A stretch of 61,614 nucleotides of DNA, taken from positions 1 to 61,614 of IMG/VR virus record IMGVR_UViG_3300021957_006329. One strand, given 5' to 3'. The stretch's first letter is position 1. Every line of letters starts with the position of its first letter. The notes below the pieces were generated by a model. It worked only from the letters and a program-made list of their open reading frames with translations. It had not been told where the DNA came from and searched no databases. The translations under genes and the position numbers were made by a program. The DNA comes from a virus. Shown here piece by piece: positions 32,170-40,975 of this stretch.

Positions 32170-32890
32170 TCAAATTTCCACCCTCAAGATCATCGATTGA
32201 TGAAACTGACACAAAGTTTGTTTCAATATCAAAAACTGTACCTACTCCGGTCTGTGGTGGTTTGGTGAATAGCCATCCTTTGATTGTAAAGCCAGTACTG
32301 GCAGAGACTCTATAAGGTTGTGTAGCTGTTAGATCTTTTGGGTAATCTAGAGTTATATTACCGTTCCACAACACTTCAGACCTCAACTCTTGAATAGGTG
32401 CATCTTTATCTAAGAATGGATCTAGATACTTATCACCTTGAGGAATTTTCCATGACAATATAATATATGGGTTACAATATGGCGCGAAGTTGGTTATTAA
32501 CTGATCCATATCTTGTTGATACTTGGTCATGATGTCCATTGTAATTTCCAAGTTCACAGGGTTGACCGGGGGTACTTTGTCATACATGTTTGAAACATTA
32601 TCTATAGAATATCTTTGAGGGTATTGAAAACCTTCAATTTTGTTAAAGACTCGACCAGGATCCCGGGTGATGCTAACCAAGCTCACAGCGACAACAGGTA
32701 GCTGTATGTGCTGGCTCTTGTTTATTAGATCATGAACCACTCGTTGCTTGTGCGCATATACATATCTCGCTTCAAAACTTTTCTCCGGTTCTCGTTTTTG
32801 ATTGAATCTTTTTACAACTCCTTCATCAAATGCAGATAGAAATTGTGTTATTAGATCCTTTATTTCAAAATTATATGTATGATACCTCAC
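32141..32890 (-). CDS. putative tail completion/sheath stabiliser protein (249 aa)
   Basis: The sequence pattern (NFEIKDLITQFLSAFDEGVV, YAHKQRVVHDLINKSQ, LPVVAVSLVSITRDPGRVFN) resembles proteins that marine T4-like phages carry as tail tube terminator or gp15-like sheath stabiliser. This is from memory and not certain. It starts at GTG 32890, where an AATAAATA box ends 5 nt upstream, the same geometry as ATG starts. No membrane segment. The position next to other virion genes fits a neck or tail role. Confidence 0.6.
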   Translation of the reverse strand: MRYHTYNFEIKDLITQFLSAFDEGVVKRFNQKREPEKSFEARYVYAHKQRVVHDLINKSQHIQLPVVAVSLVSITRDPGRVFNKIEGFQYPQRYSIDNVSNMYDKVPPVNPVNLEITMDIMTKYQQDMDQLITNFAPYCNPYIILSWKIPQGDKYLDPFLDKDAPIQELRSEVLWNGNITLDYPKDLTATQPYRVSASTGFTIKGWLFTKPPQTGVGTVFDIETNFVSVSSIDDLEGGNLNDYKTTNNE

Positions 32891-32895
32891 ATAAT

Positions 32896-32903
32896 TATTT
32901 ATT
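32896..32903 (-). promoter_or_regulatory. late promoter box AATAAATA (minus)
   Basis: Ends 5 nt before the GTG start at 32890, and so supports that start. Confidence 0.6.
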
Positions 32904-34506
32904 ACGCGAACCTCTGTATGAAATGTTTTGGTAGTTTATGTTTACATTTAGTTATAATCTTTCCGGAAAGCCCGTCCATTATATATGTGGTGGACCAATC
33001 ATCTGCAGATCTCGTCGCGCGGCCACACGCTTGTACTAGAGTGTTGAGCATTTTATTCTGGTACCACTCACTATTATGGTCAAATAATCTCTTTATACGC
33101 TTGTCTAATAATGGTAGATACGGTAACTTCAATATGATTTGAAATCTAGCAAGATCATCTTTTAGATCAACCCCATACGTCAACGAGGGTGACACTAGTA
33201 CTGTTGGCCTATCTAGAGTTTGATGCTGTTGTAATATATCCTCGTTTGATGTACCACTCTCTCTAAATAACAACCGATCGCTACATATTGTATCTTTTAT
33301 ATATTGCGCGATCTCATGAGTATGTGTATGTATTACACCTTTTTGATTTTTGTGATGATCTAATATACTTTCTATATCGTCTACAATTTTAGGTAAGTAT
33401 TTACTCATTGTCTTTCTACTTAATGGGTATTTAGTGGAAACATATATAGGTGACTTTTTAGCATCAAATCCGGATTCAATCTCTATATGCTCATACTCTT
33501 CTATACCTAATGTCTTTGCAAAACTCTTAGGGTCAATTATAGTAGCGCTCATGAGCAATTTTTTTTCTCCGAAACCTAAAATATTTTGTGCCAACTTATT
33601 TACATATAATGGTGTGAGCATCACCTTATTGTAATCCTTTTCAACAATATACTCACACTCGTAAAAATTGTTCGCGCATATAGTCACATGTGACAATAGC
33701 TGATTTATGAATCTATACTTGGTTTGTGAACCACTAGTCCAGGTGCTTTTTTTCTGTAATGTACGTTGCAAGAACAGTCTCTGCTCTTGCAACATTTGTA
33801 CTAGATCATCTAACCATGCATACACTGCTAACGGTTCGTCTGTAGTTAATTTTTTTATAGATATGTTATGTCGTTTCAACTTCTCATATTCTATTTTACA
33901 GCTACATTGTGATACAAGCTCATCTTCTAACTCGCTAGCCTCATCACATATCAAAAACTCTCTAGATTTTACATGTCCCGGGAGATTCATGAACATTTTG
34001 TAATTTGTAACACCGAACTGACCTACAAGTAAATCACGTCGATTGTTATGATAATTACATTTATGGTTGATTCTATGATTGTGTAATATTTTCCTAGGTA
34101 TTACGGCAGATTCAATTTCTACATCCATAGTATTATCCAATGTGCTCATGTAGTTGCTCTTACCTTTGAGCGTTTCACTATTGAAAAGCTTCACATATTG
34201 GTCCTGCAATGCCTTTGTTATTGTCAGTACGAGACCACCATGAGGTTCAACCGGAGTAGTATCCGCATAGTTACCGTGCTGATCAACATCAAATGCAGAA
34301 TAATTATATATGTTTTCATATTTGGAATCCGACACTCCTCTCGCGCTGTTACTGAGTGTGCTAGCAAAGAAGCTTTTTCCGGACCCTGTAGGAGCTGTTA
34401 GTATCACAGTTGATGTACTCTCAAAAGCGTTTTGTAGTTTTACTAATGCCTTTGATTGTAAATCGGTAGGTTGGTAATTCTTCGGAAAGTGTTGTCTTAA
34501 ATCCAC
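32902..34506 (-). CDS. DinG/XPD-like superfamily 2 helicase
   Basis: 534 aa. The Walker A motif is APTGSGKS (about residues 39-46). ICDEAS stands in for the DEAH box, LLMSATI is motif III, and QACGRATRS is motif VI with its Arg fingers. VSPSLTYGVDLKDDLARF matches the DinG/XPD motif V region. Between Walker A and the DEAS box only one Cys is seen, so the four-Cys iron-sulfur cluster typical of XPD/DinG seems to be missing. Such enzymes unwind DNA 5'-3', acting in replication or repair. The start is GTG 34506, fixed by a sigma70-type promoter whose -10 ends 6 nt upstream. Confidence 0.85.
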   Translation of the reverse strand: MDLRQHFPKNYQPTDLQSKALVKLQNAFESTSTVILTAPTGSGKSFFASTLSNSARGVSDSKYENIYNYSAFDVDQHGNYADTTPVEPHGGLVLTITKALQDQYVKLFNSETLKGKSNYMSTLDNTMDVEIESAVIPRKILHNHRINHKCNYHNNRRDLLVGQFGVTNYKMFMNLPGHVKSREFLICDEASELEDELVSQCSCKIEYEKLKRHNISIKKLTTDEPLAVYAWLDDLVQMLQEQRLFLQRTLQKKSTWTSGSQTKYRFINQLLSHVTICANNFYECEYIVEKDYNKVMLTPLYVNKLAQNILGFGEKKLLMSATIIDPKSFAKTLGIEEYEHIEIESGFDAKKSPIYVSTKYPLSRKTMSKYLPKIVDDIESILDHHKNQKGVIHTHTHEIAQYIKDTICSDRLLFRESGTSNEDILQQHQTLDRPTVLVSPSLTYGVDLKDDLARFQIILKLPYLPLLDKRIKRLFDHNSEWYQNKMLNTLVQACGRATRSADDWSTTYIMDGLSGKIITKCKHKLPKHFIQRFA

Positions 34507-34512
34507 AACAAT

Positions 34513-34541
34513 ATTGTATGAACATATATAGGATTATTCAA
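34513..34541 (-). promoter_or_regulatory. sigma70-type promoter (minus), leaderless geometry
   Basis: TTGAAT, a 17-nt spacer and TACAAT, ending 6 nt before the GTG at 34506. Confidence 0.65.
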
Positions 34542-34884
34542 CACCTATAATACGTACATGTTTGTTAAAGAACCGATTTGTTTTTTCTGGTATATGTTTC
34601 GTTATGTTGTCGATTGTGTCTTCGCGACCATGACATAGTGTGTATATTGTATAATCTAAGTTTACAGTCACTGTGGGTGCGTCGTAATTAAATTCAAACG
34701 GGTATGGTATTTCATAGTTTTTAGGTTCGTTTTTTTGATTCAACATCAACAAGCAAATACATGCATTCTTTTGTGACACCAGCAGTAGTTTACCGGTTTT
34801 GATACTCTTATTACCGCATATAATTCTAACGTTACGTTGTAATAAATCGGTGAATGTATGTTCTATTTTTTCGCGTGTTAACAT
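34534..34884 (-). CDS. hypothetical protein (116 aa)
   Basis: Not recognised. A small, mostly beta protein (VRIICGNKSIKTGKLLLVSQ) with a basic N-terminus, possibly an Sm/SH3-like barrel. ATG 34884 lies one codon after the upstream stop, so translation is probably coupled. The promoter of the helicase gene lies across its 3' end. Confidence 0.6.
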   Translation of the reverse strand: MLTREKIEHTFTDLLQRNVRIICGNKSIKTGKLLLVSQKNACICLLMLNQKNEPKNYEIPYPFEFNYDAPTVTVNLDYTIYTLCHGREDTIDNITKHIPEKTNRFFNKHVRIIGVE

Positions 34885-34887
34885 ATG

Positions 34888-35262
34888 TCAGGATGCCATA
34901 AAGGCGATTTTATCTTGCTGGGACATGGTTACAAAGGTTTCGTTGAACACTCCCCAGAATGTATCATCACCAGGGTATGTTGTTATGATATTCACACTTT
35001 CCGCGCTAACCATGCGGAAATCTTGCATGAGAATGTCCCATACTAAGCTCAAACCTTTACCTGACACATTGTAAGGGAACCCGGAACCGGATGGGGGCAT
35101 GTAATTTAGAACAGTCCGACCATTAGTACTGTTGAGTATGGTACTGTCCATGGTGCATAACATTCTTCGAGTCGGTGTGACACCGGGGCGTAATCTACGG
35201 CGGTTGAATTTTATATCCAGTACATTGGACTGTAACAGACCGTTTAGCTGGCCAGGGCTCAT
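34888..35262 (-). CDS. conserved hypothetical protein of marine T4-like phages (124 aa)
   Basis: The sequence (LDIKFNRRRLRPGVTPTRRM, TNGRTVLNYMPPSG, LVWDILMQDFRMV) is of a type I associate with T4-like marine phages, but without a known function. It has a basic patch at the N-terminus (RRRLRP) and no membrane segment. The start overlaps the upstream gene by ATGA. Confidence 0.6.
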   Translation of the reverse strand: MSPGQLNGLLQSNVLDIKFNRRRLRPGVTPTRRMLCTMDSTILNSTNGRTVLNYMPPSGSGFPYNVSGKGLSLVWDILMQDFRMVSAESVNIITTYPGDDTFWGVFNETFVTMSQQDKIAFMAS

Positions 35263-35696
35263 ACTACAGCATCTTCGCCGAGCTTTTCAAGCTTACCGAA
35301 GATTCGCTGTGCGTTGATGAACTGTCCTTTCTTGACTGTGATGTATTCTTTACCGGATTTCACTATTAAATTGCTCACCGGTATCCCCATGTTGTTCGGA
35401 AACGTTACATAATCTCCGGTGGTTGTAGTTAGTGCACTTTTGCCTTGTAGTATTACTTTACCAATTCTCCAGGCTTTAGGGTTTCCGTTAAGTGGTACTA
35501 CGATACCATCTCTAATAATCTCTTCTCCAGTTTCGAACCGGTCAGCGAATTCAATCAACACTATATCGTCTTCTAGAGACTCTACGGCGTAACCGATTAG
35601 TGTCGAATCTAATGAATCTTCATGCGCGGAGGATAAGTCAATTAAACTCTTGGTCGGTTCAATCGTGTCAATGTTAGCTTTTTGTTGGTTGGTCAT
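35259..35696 (-). CDS. GroES-like co-chaperonin (gp31-type)
   Basis: 145 aa. After a 30-residue polar lead the chain follows the GroES fold. AVESLEDDIVLIEFADRF is the first strand pair, IIRDGIVVP the mobile-loop region, GKVILQGKSA and GDYVTFPNNMGIPV the conserved GxVxxxG and GDxVxF strands, and GQFINAQRIFGKLE the final strand. In T4, gp31 replaces host GroES so that GroEL can fold the capsid protein. Identity is modest, so the call is likely but not certain. Located in a tightly coupled minus-strand run with the gp62-like gene. Confidence 0.6.
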   Translation of the reverse strand: MTNQQKANIDTIEPTKSLIDLSSAHEDSLDSTLIGYAVESLEDDIVLIEFADRFETGEEIIRDGIVVPLNGNPKAWRIGKVILQGKSALTTTTGDYVTFPNNMGIPVSNLIVKSGKEYITVKKGQFINAQRIFGKLEKLGEDAVV

Positions 35697-36069
35697 ATTT
35701 TGATAAATCTAAATTTAGTTGTTCTTTATAAAGATTTATCTCCCTTTTGGATAATTCAAGGTTTTTAGCCAACTTTGATACTATCTGTGAGTCTTTATTT
35801 TCAGTTTTATGTTTTTTTATATAATTGATTCTAGTGAAACGTTCCCGTGGTACAATATAATGTAAAAATTTATAATGGTCTGATTTGCTCTCAAACACTT
35901 GATACATTGTGTTAACCGTAGTGTTTATCACATTACATGTTTGTTTGTTCAGCATGCTGCACCATCTGTTAATTAAAAATGGCTGGTAATCGCTTTGCTG
36001 ATCAATCGCTTTAATTGATGCGGATTTTTTAGTGAATAATATATTTGATAGATAGTTAAATATGTTCAC
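35674..36069 (-). CDS. putative clamp-loader small subunit (gp62-like)
   Basis: 131 aa. DYQPFLINRWCSM, then YKFLHYIVPRERF and INYIKKHK, follow the pattern of the gp62 / clamp loader subunit A family of T4-like marine phages (YxPFIVNRxLS, YDFLLxxIRPKKRFxKW). This subunit works with gp44 to load the sliding clamp on DNA. The partner gene is not in the window. GTG 36069 overlaps the upstream stop (GTGA). The N-terminus is slightly longer and more hydrophobic than usual. Confidence 0.6.
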   Translation of the reverse strand: MNIFNYLSNILFTKKSASIKAIDQQSDYQPFLINRWCSMLNKQTCNVINTTVNTMYQVFESKSDHYKFLHYIVPRERFTRINYIKKHKTENKDSQIVSKLAKNLELSKREINLYKEQLNLDLSKYDQPTKS

Positions 36070-36659
36070 TTAACTATTGTTTTTGTTGTGGCTAGAAACA
36101 TATCATCATTCATTTGATAGAACATGTCAACAACCTCTTTCATGAACTGTGTAGCTTGTCTGTTGTCTAGACCGGTTGAGTACGCATGACTAGGGGCTTT
36201 GTCTCCAGCAGTGATGTTTATTCCGGTATGACCTAAACTTACATTATCTCTTACATATGTTATGCTCACGCTGCATTTACCTTTGCTCTGTTTGACACCA
36301 CCCTGTTCATGATCTTTATGCACGATGATATCGTCCCCATCCACTTCGATTGGAGCATGTAAATAGTTAGAGCTGAGCAGGTTGGCTATGTTGGTGTTGA
36401 ACAGTCGTTGCCAAGCTACTGCACCAAAGGCATCATTCAAGCATGGGATTTCCCATAGAAAGTTTATCGCATCATCGCTATATATAAATTCATTCTTTAT
36501 GATATCTTCACTGTCAATCATTCCATCCGCTTCTACTAGCATGGGGCTCCTGAAGGCGATAATATTACCAATCGGTAATGTCTTTTCTCTAAAAAATTTA
36601 TATGCGAATCTATTATGCAGTAGCTCTCCGTCGTAATTTTCAATACTATTAACAATCAT
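36066..36659 (-). CDS. DUF366-family protein
   Basis: 197 aa. It follows the DUF366 (COG2029) pattern along its whole length: YDGELL, IIAFRSPMLVEADGMIDSED, the FLWEIP helix, AVAWQRLF, CSVSITYV, HTGINIT and GLDNRQATQF. The family was described in archaea without a firm function. I recall links of DUF366 proteins to 7-deazaguanine phage DNA modification, which fits FolE/QueD/QueE in this genome, but I cannot check this here. It is expressed from a sigma70-type promoter with +1 at the ATG, like folE and queD. Confidence 0.72.
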   Translation of the reverse strand: MIVNSIENYDGELLHNRFAYKFFREKTLPIGNIIAFRSPMLVEADGMIDSEDIIKNEFIYSDDAINFLWEIPCLNDAFGAVAWQRLFNTNIANLLSSNYLHAPIEVDGDDIIVHKDHEQGGVKQSKGKCSVSITYVRDNVSLGHTGINITAGDKAPSHAYSTGLDNRQATQFMKEVVDMFYQMNDDMFLATTKTIVK

Positions 36660-36665
36660 ACATAT

Positions 36666-36694
36666 ATTATAACTGATTAACGCGGTGTTTTCAA
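36666..36694 (-). promoter_or_regulatory. sigma70-type promoter (minus), leaderless geometry
   Basis: TTGAAA, a 17-nt spacer and TATAAT, ending 6 nt before ATG 36659. Confidence 0.75.
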
Positions 36695-36697
36695 GTG

Positions 36698-37528
36698 TTA
36701 ATCATGTAAATGTACATCTGCTAAAGACAGCATCTCCTCATATTTTTGAGAGGATTGGTTATATAATTGATGTATTAATTGATGTAATGGGTTTGCATCA
36801 ATAGGCATGCATGAGCCTTTACTCCGGATAAAATTTAATTTAGGTCCATGAAAATGCTTGATCCTAGCTTGGCTGTCTGACAAGGTACCATTATTCATGT
36901 AAGGTGTCCAGTTCCAATACCGGCGTTGGAGTCTGGTGATTGTATTCACCGGATAAAAATTGTTGAGAGCTGCTTGATCATAAGGATTAAATGTAGCAAT
37001 CCCTGTGTTATATACATACTCCATAAATGATGAGTATGTGTTTTGCATATATTCAACATTCATTACCATTACTCCCGTGTTGTAGTGTCGTTGTGCATCA
37101 CCTTCAAAACTACATGCGAATCTAGGAATACCGTCAGTAGTTAGCATCACCGGATTCCATTTGTCTGTAAAGATCACATCAACATCCGTATATAGTACGT
37201 GTGTGGGGTTGATATCTAAGGAACGTACTATGTTTGGTATTTCAACTCTCAACCATGCTCCTTTCGCTATTCCATGATTGAATGTATCACTCATATCCTG
37301 ATTAATACTATCAACAAGTAATGTTTGATTACAGTCTAACATTGTAACATTTTTTGATACTAACCAATCATACATATCACTCTTCTCCCCGGTGTATAAA
37401 CACCAGGTCTTTAAATTAGTGTTCACCCGGCAACTGTTAATTGCTATTTTGAGATGATCTTTGTATATAGATGTTTTTAAGCTATCTAAATTTACGCCGA
37501 AAAAATTATGATGTAAGGTTATTTCCAT
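36698..37528 (-). CDS. glycosyltransferase, GT8-like
   Basis: 276 aa with a GT-A fold. VLYTDVDVIF (about residues 111-120) is the DxD metal/donor motif. YNTGVMVMNVEYM, YDQAALNNF and HFHGPK follow in the order seen in GT8-type transferases (glycogenin/galactosyltransferase relatives). No membrane segment. It lies last in a minus-strand run of twelve glycan genes and overlaps the upstream gene by 23 nt. The donor sugar is unknown. Confidence 0.75.
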   Translation of the reverse strand: MEITLHHNFFGVNLDSLKTSIYKDHLKIAINSCRVNTNLKTWCLYTGEKSDMYDWLVSKNVTMLDCNQTLLVDSINQDMSDTFNHGIAKGAWLRVEIPNIVRSLDINPTHVLYTDVDVIFTDKWNPVMLTTDGIPRFACSFEGDAQRHYNTGVMVMNVEYMQNTYSSFMEYVYNTGIATFNPYDQAALNNFYPVNTITRLQRRYWNWTPYMNNGTLSDSQARIKHFHGPKLNFIRSKGSCMPIDANPLHQLIHQLYNQSSQKYEEMLSLADVHLHD

Positions 37529-38300
37529 TTGTCCATTTAAATTTTATATCAAACTCTTTATTATTACTGTAATTCCAATCACCAATGTTTAGTAACGCTC
37601 TAGCCTTTTCGCACCCTATACCGGTATTGTTAAGGTCAGCAAAATCTTTAATGTTTAAATTAAGCGATGCAACGTCCTGTTCGCACTTTTGTTTGTAGTG
37701 ATCTCGACCTATATCGTGATAGTGTAAGTAAACTAAATCTGTAGATTTATAATTTTTGTTATCACTAATACCGCTATGATTACCATGATCGGTTTTTTTG
37801 AATGTCTTACTATAGTAAAATTTTTTACAGGAACGTTCTGATTTCCATCTCCATCTCCATTTTATGATCTCCTTGAAAGGGTCTTTATTATAAATTTTAT
37901 GTGGTACTGAAAATAATGAACCGGTCGTTTTGTACATACTACCATCTCGTGGTAGGTTGTGTAAATACTCTTTAATACACCCAGCATTGTTGATTACATT
38001 ATCATTAATATGTAAGACTAAAAACTCATCACCGTCGATTGGGATTAATATACTATCTTGGTTTTGATACCTCTTCATTAATGTTGTCAAGTATGTACCT
38101 TTTGAACTATAGTCACCGTGTTGGTAGATATTTATTCCATATTTTTTTTTATATCGCTGCAGTATTTCCCATGTACCATCAGTCGATCCATTATCTACTA
38201 CATGTATTAAAAACCACTTAGAGATGCTCGCATGGTGTTGTAACCACTTTTCAATAAAAACAATTTCATTTTTAACATAACTAAAAAATCTTATACACAT
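37506..38300 (-). CDS. glycosyltransferase, GT2/GT92-like
   Basis: 264 aa. It begins [22 protein letters not shown], typical of the Glyco_tranf_2_4 / GT92 group. VVDNGSTDGTWEIL is the donor-binding loop, and LIPIDGDEFL carries the DxD motif. A conserved basic WRWRWKSERSC region follows. The C-terminus is small. It overlaps the upstream gene by 10 nt, so is translated in the same run. Confidence 0.8.
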   Translation of the reverse strand: MCIRFFSYVKNEIVFIEKWLQHHASISKWFLIHVVDNGSTDGTWEILQRYKKKYGINIYQHGDYSSKGTYLTTLMKRYQNQDSILIPIDGDEFLVLHINDNVINNAGCIKEYLHNLPRDGSMYKTTGSLFSVPHKIYNKDPFKEIIKWRWRWKSERSCKKFYYSKTFKKTDHGNHSGISDNKNYKSTDLVYLHYHDIGRDHYKQKCEQDVASLNLNIKDFADLNNTGIGCEKARALLNIGDWNYSNNKEFDIKFKWTNGNNLTS

Positions 38301-39034
38301 TGAATGATTTCTAGTTCCTTAATTATCATTTGATCCCATGCAGACAAGTTAGAAAAATCCACACCATACATTGCTATCTTAGCTCCACTATATTTATTTT
38401 TGATATATAATGCAGTGGCCGCTTCTACCCCAGGTATCCTACCAGTAGAAGGGTCATAGTGAGAGGTGTAATACTTTATATCCATTGTTTTAAAGCTTCT
38501 ATAATCACCATACACCCATGTTTTCTTGAGCACTTTTTGCTTATTATAAGCATCCCGGGTATATATCATAATATTATTATTTCCGGTATGTTGGGTGCAA
38601 TATTTACCCATATTATAATCTACTACATACATCCCATGTCCTTGAGCCTTGGCTGTATTATAATCGCCGAGAATAGGATATACATTATCAAACATTGATA
38701 GTTTTCGATTGTCAGTAGATTTAATACTACCAGTTATAAGAACTGTTGTTTCTGGGTTTAAATCAGTATATTTTGAACAATTCTCGATAGTTGTATCTAT
38801 TTTAGTACCGAATCGTTGATCCCATCTTTTCAAGACAGTGCTAATATTATCAAATCTACTAGTATATCTATTCTCCTGAGGGACTGCTTCCGGAAGTTCT
38901 TTAACTATATCACTTTTAGATTTTGTATATTTAGTATTTTTTTTGTAATTTAACTTCGTATATAGTTCATCTAAAACTTGCTGTTTTAGCTTCTCTTCAG
39001 CATCAGTTAACTTATCAGAATTATTTGCAGTCAT
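38291..39034 (-). CDS. hypothetical glycan-related protein, sialyltransferase-like C-terminus
   Basis: 247 aa. ATG 39034 is used; a TTG two codons earlier is possible. The first 80 residues are charged and helical. The C-terminal half has [11 protein letters not shown], then [19 protein letters not shown] and [12 protein letters not shown], a pattern like the S-x-G...A-L-Y...I-x-x-x-G-x-D-F of sialyltransferase-type GTs (GT29/GT42). The similarity is short, so the call is tentative. The gene lies between gmd and a GT2-like gene. Confidence 0.45.
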   Translation of the reverse strand: MTANNSDKLTDAEEKLKQQVLDELYTKLNYKKNTKYTKSKSDIVKELPEAVPQENRYTSRFDNISTVLKRWDQRFGTKIDTTIENCSKYTDLNPETTVLITGSIKSTDNRKLSMFDNVYPILGDYNTAKAQGHGMYVVDYNMGKYCTQHTGNNNIMIYTRDAYNKQKVLKKTWVYGDYRSFKTMDIKYYTSHYDPSTGRIPGVEAATALYIKNKYSGAKIAMYGVDFSNLSAWDQMIIKELEIIQCV

Positions 39035-40025
39035 TGTCAACCATTTCCTCTACTAACTGTTCAAAGGTTGTGACTGGATACCAACCTAATTGTGAGTTTG
39101 CTTTAGTTGCATCACCGAGTAATTCTTCAACTTCTGCTGGTCGGAAATATTTGGAATCTATAAAAATTAAATCATTACCCGTGTTTGTATCATAACCAAT
39201 CTCATTTACACCGGTGCCTTTCCATTTTATATTATAACCTCTACATGCAAATGCACGTTCAATAAACTCTCTAACAGAATAAAATTTATTTGTTGCCAGT
39301 ACATAATCATGAGGTTCTTCTTGTTGAAGCATTAACCACATACCATGTACATAATCTCTCGCATGGCCCCAGTCTCTTTTAGAGTCAATATTACCCATCA
39401 CCAGGCGGTCAGACTCACCTTTAATTATTTTGTTAAGACCTAGAGTTATTTTCCTAGTCACAAATGTTTCACCTCTTCTAGGACTTTCATGATTAAAAAG
39501 TATACCGGTGCATGCAAACATGTTGTATGACTCTCTGTAATTTTTTGTTATCCAGTAACCGTACATTTTCGCGCAACCATATGGAGATCTAGGGTAGAAT
39601 GGTGTGGTTTCTTTTTGCGGTACCTCTTGAACTAAACCATATAACTCGCTAGTACTAGCTTGATATATTTTAGTTTTATTTTCCAAACCGAGTATCCTCA
39701 CAGCTTCTAGTACCCGGAGGGTGCCCATCCCATCAACATCCGCAGTGTATTCCGGAATTTCAAAACTCACCTTCACATGACTTTGAGCACCTAGATTGTA
39801 AATTTCTGTAGGTTGTGTTTTTTGTATGATGTTTATAATGTTTGTTGAGTCTGTTAAATCACCATGGTGTAATGAAATCCTATCATATATATGATCTATC
39901 CGGTGAGTGTTTATCAACGACGATCTACGCACAATCCCATGCACTTCATATCCTTTATCTAATAGTAATTCTGCTAGATATGAACCATCTTGACCAGTTA
40001 TTCCTGTAATTAGTGCTATTCCCAT
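39021..40025 (-). CDS. gmd: GDP-mannose 4,6-dehydratase
   Basis: 334 aa. The NADP-binding loop is [10 protein letters not shown] (residues 8-17), followed by RRSS. STSELYG and YGCAK supply the catalytic Thr, Glu and Tyr-x-x-x-Lys. [17 protein letters not shown] is the signature of Gmd. It converts GDP-mannose to GDP-4-keto-6-deoxymannose, the substrate of the enzyme encoded just upstream at 40036. Length is near the family norm. A late-like AGTAAATA box lies 7 nt before the ATG. Confidence 0.95.
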   Translation of the reverse strand: MGIALITGITGQDGSYLAELLLDKGYEVHGIVRRSSLINTHRIDHIYDRISLHHGDLTDSTNIINIIQKTQPTEIYNLGAQSHVKVSFEIPEYTADVDGMGTLRVLEAVRILGLENKTKIYQASTSELYGLVQEVPQKETTPFYPRSPYGCAKMYGYWITKNYRESYNMFACTGILFNHESPRRGETFVTRKITLGLNKIIKGESDRLVMGNIDSKRDWGHARDYVHGMWLMLQQEEPHDYVLATNKFYSVREFIERAFACRGYNIKWKGTGVNEIGYDTNTGNDLIFIDSKYFRPAEVEELLGDATKANSQLGWYPVTTFEQLVEEMVDNDCK

Positions 40026-40032
40026 GTTACAT

Positions 40033-40040
40033 TATTTACT
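40033..40040 (-). promoter_or_regulatory. late-like box AGTAAATA (minus)
   Basis: Ends 7 nt before ATG 40025 of gmd; it overlaps the end of the upstream gene. Confidence 0.4.
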
Positions 40041-40974
40041 TACGTATGTTTGGATATCTACTTAAGAAATGTTCGACTGTAGATGATATACCGGGTTCTA
40101 ACTCGGTGAATTGCCCGGGGCGCGACCACTCCGGGAGGATATTGAGTAGCTTTGTATTGTCTGCTGTTTTTTTATACTGTCCATCACTAAACTTATCGTC
40201 AAATACCAATGCATGTTCATAATCAAAAGCCCGGGCGATATATGTGGCAGCTTGCCCAATTGAATATTCAGCAGAAGGGCTCACTATTATATTTTCTTGA
40301 TTTATGATGGGTATGAGCTGTAAAATTATATGAGCAAGATCATCGGCATGTATGAACTGTCTTAGTGGTTTACCGGTACCTCTTACTTCGAATTTTCCTC
40401 CGGAGTTCTTAGCTAAATAACATTTGTGTATGAGAGCTGGTATCACATGCGCATCTTCTAAGTGGTAATTGTCGTTGTTACCATAAATGTTGGTTGGTAT
40501 GATACAGTTGTAGTTTGTATTGTACTGACTATTGTATGCACGGCAATGCACATCGAGCATGCGTTTTGCATATGCATATGCATCGTTTGATTCATGCGGT
40601 TCTCCAGCATGTAACATGTCTTCATTTATAGGATATATTGTATCATCCGGAAATATACATGTTGATAACATACCTATAAATTTAGATACTCTGTGATGTG
40701 AACATGCTTTGATAATATTATAATTCATTAACATATTATCTTCAAACAACTGAGTTTTAAAATTCATGTTTTTGTACAAACCACCTACATTAGCCGCTAA
40801 ATGTACCACACAGTCCGGTTGAGATATCTTCACAATATCGGTTAATTTATTAAAGTTTCTGAGATCACAATCTTTAGATGATAGATATTCTATATCGTAA
40901 TCGGCATACATATTTGAAATATCATTGATTGCGGAACCTACTAGGCCCGAGCCACCGGTTATAAGTATTTTCAT
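40036..40974 (-). CDS. fcl: GDP-L-fucose synthase
   Basis: 312 aa from ATG 40974; a longer frame would overlap the upstream gene. The NADP loop is ITGGSGLVGSA, HLAANVGG follows, and YAYAKRM is the Tyr-x-x-x-Lys site. FGxx-type GKPLRQFIHADDLA is the conserved region before the C-terminal substrate domain. It epimerises and reduces GDP-4-keto-6-deoxymannose to GDP-fucose. Together with gmd this is a complete two-step route from GDP-mannose, so a fucosylated or related glycan is a likely end product. Confidence 0.93.
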   Translation of the reverse strand: MKILITGGSGLVGSAINDISNMYADYDIEYLSSKDCDLRNFNKLTDIVKISQPDCVVHLAANVGGLYKNMNFKTQLFEDNMLMNYNIIKACSHHRVSKFIGMLSTCIFPDDTIYPINEDMLHAGEPHESNDAYAYAKRMLDVHCRAYNSQYNTNYNCIIPTNIYGNNDNYHLEDAHVIPALIHKCYLAKNSGGKFEVRGTGKPLRQFIHADDLAHIILQLIPIINQENIIVSPSAEYSIGQAATYIARAFDYEHALVFDDKFSDGQYKKTADNTKLLNILPEWSRPGQFTELEPGISSTVEHFLSRYPNIRK

Positions 40975-40975
40975 A

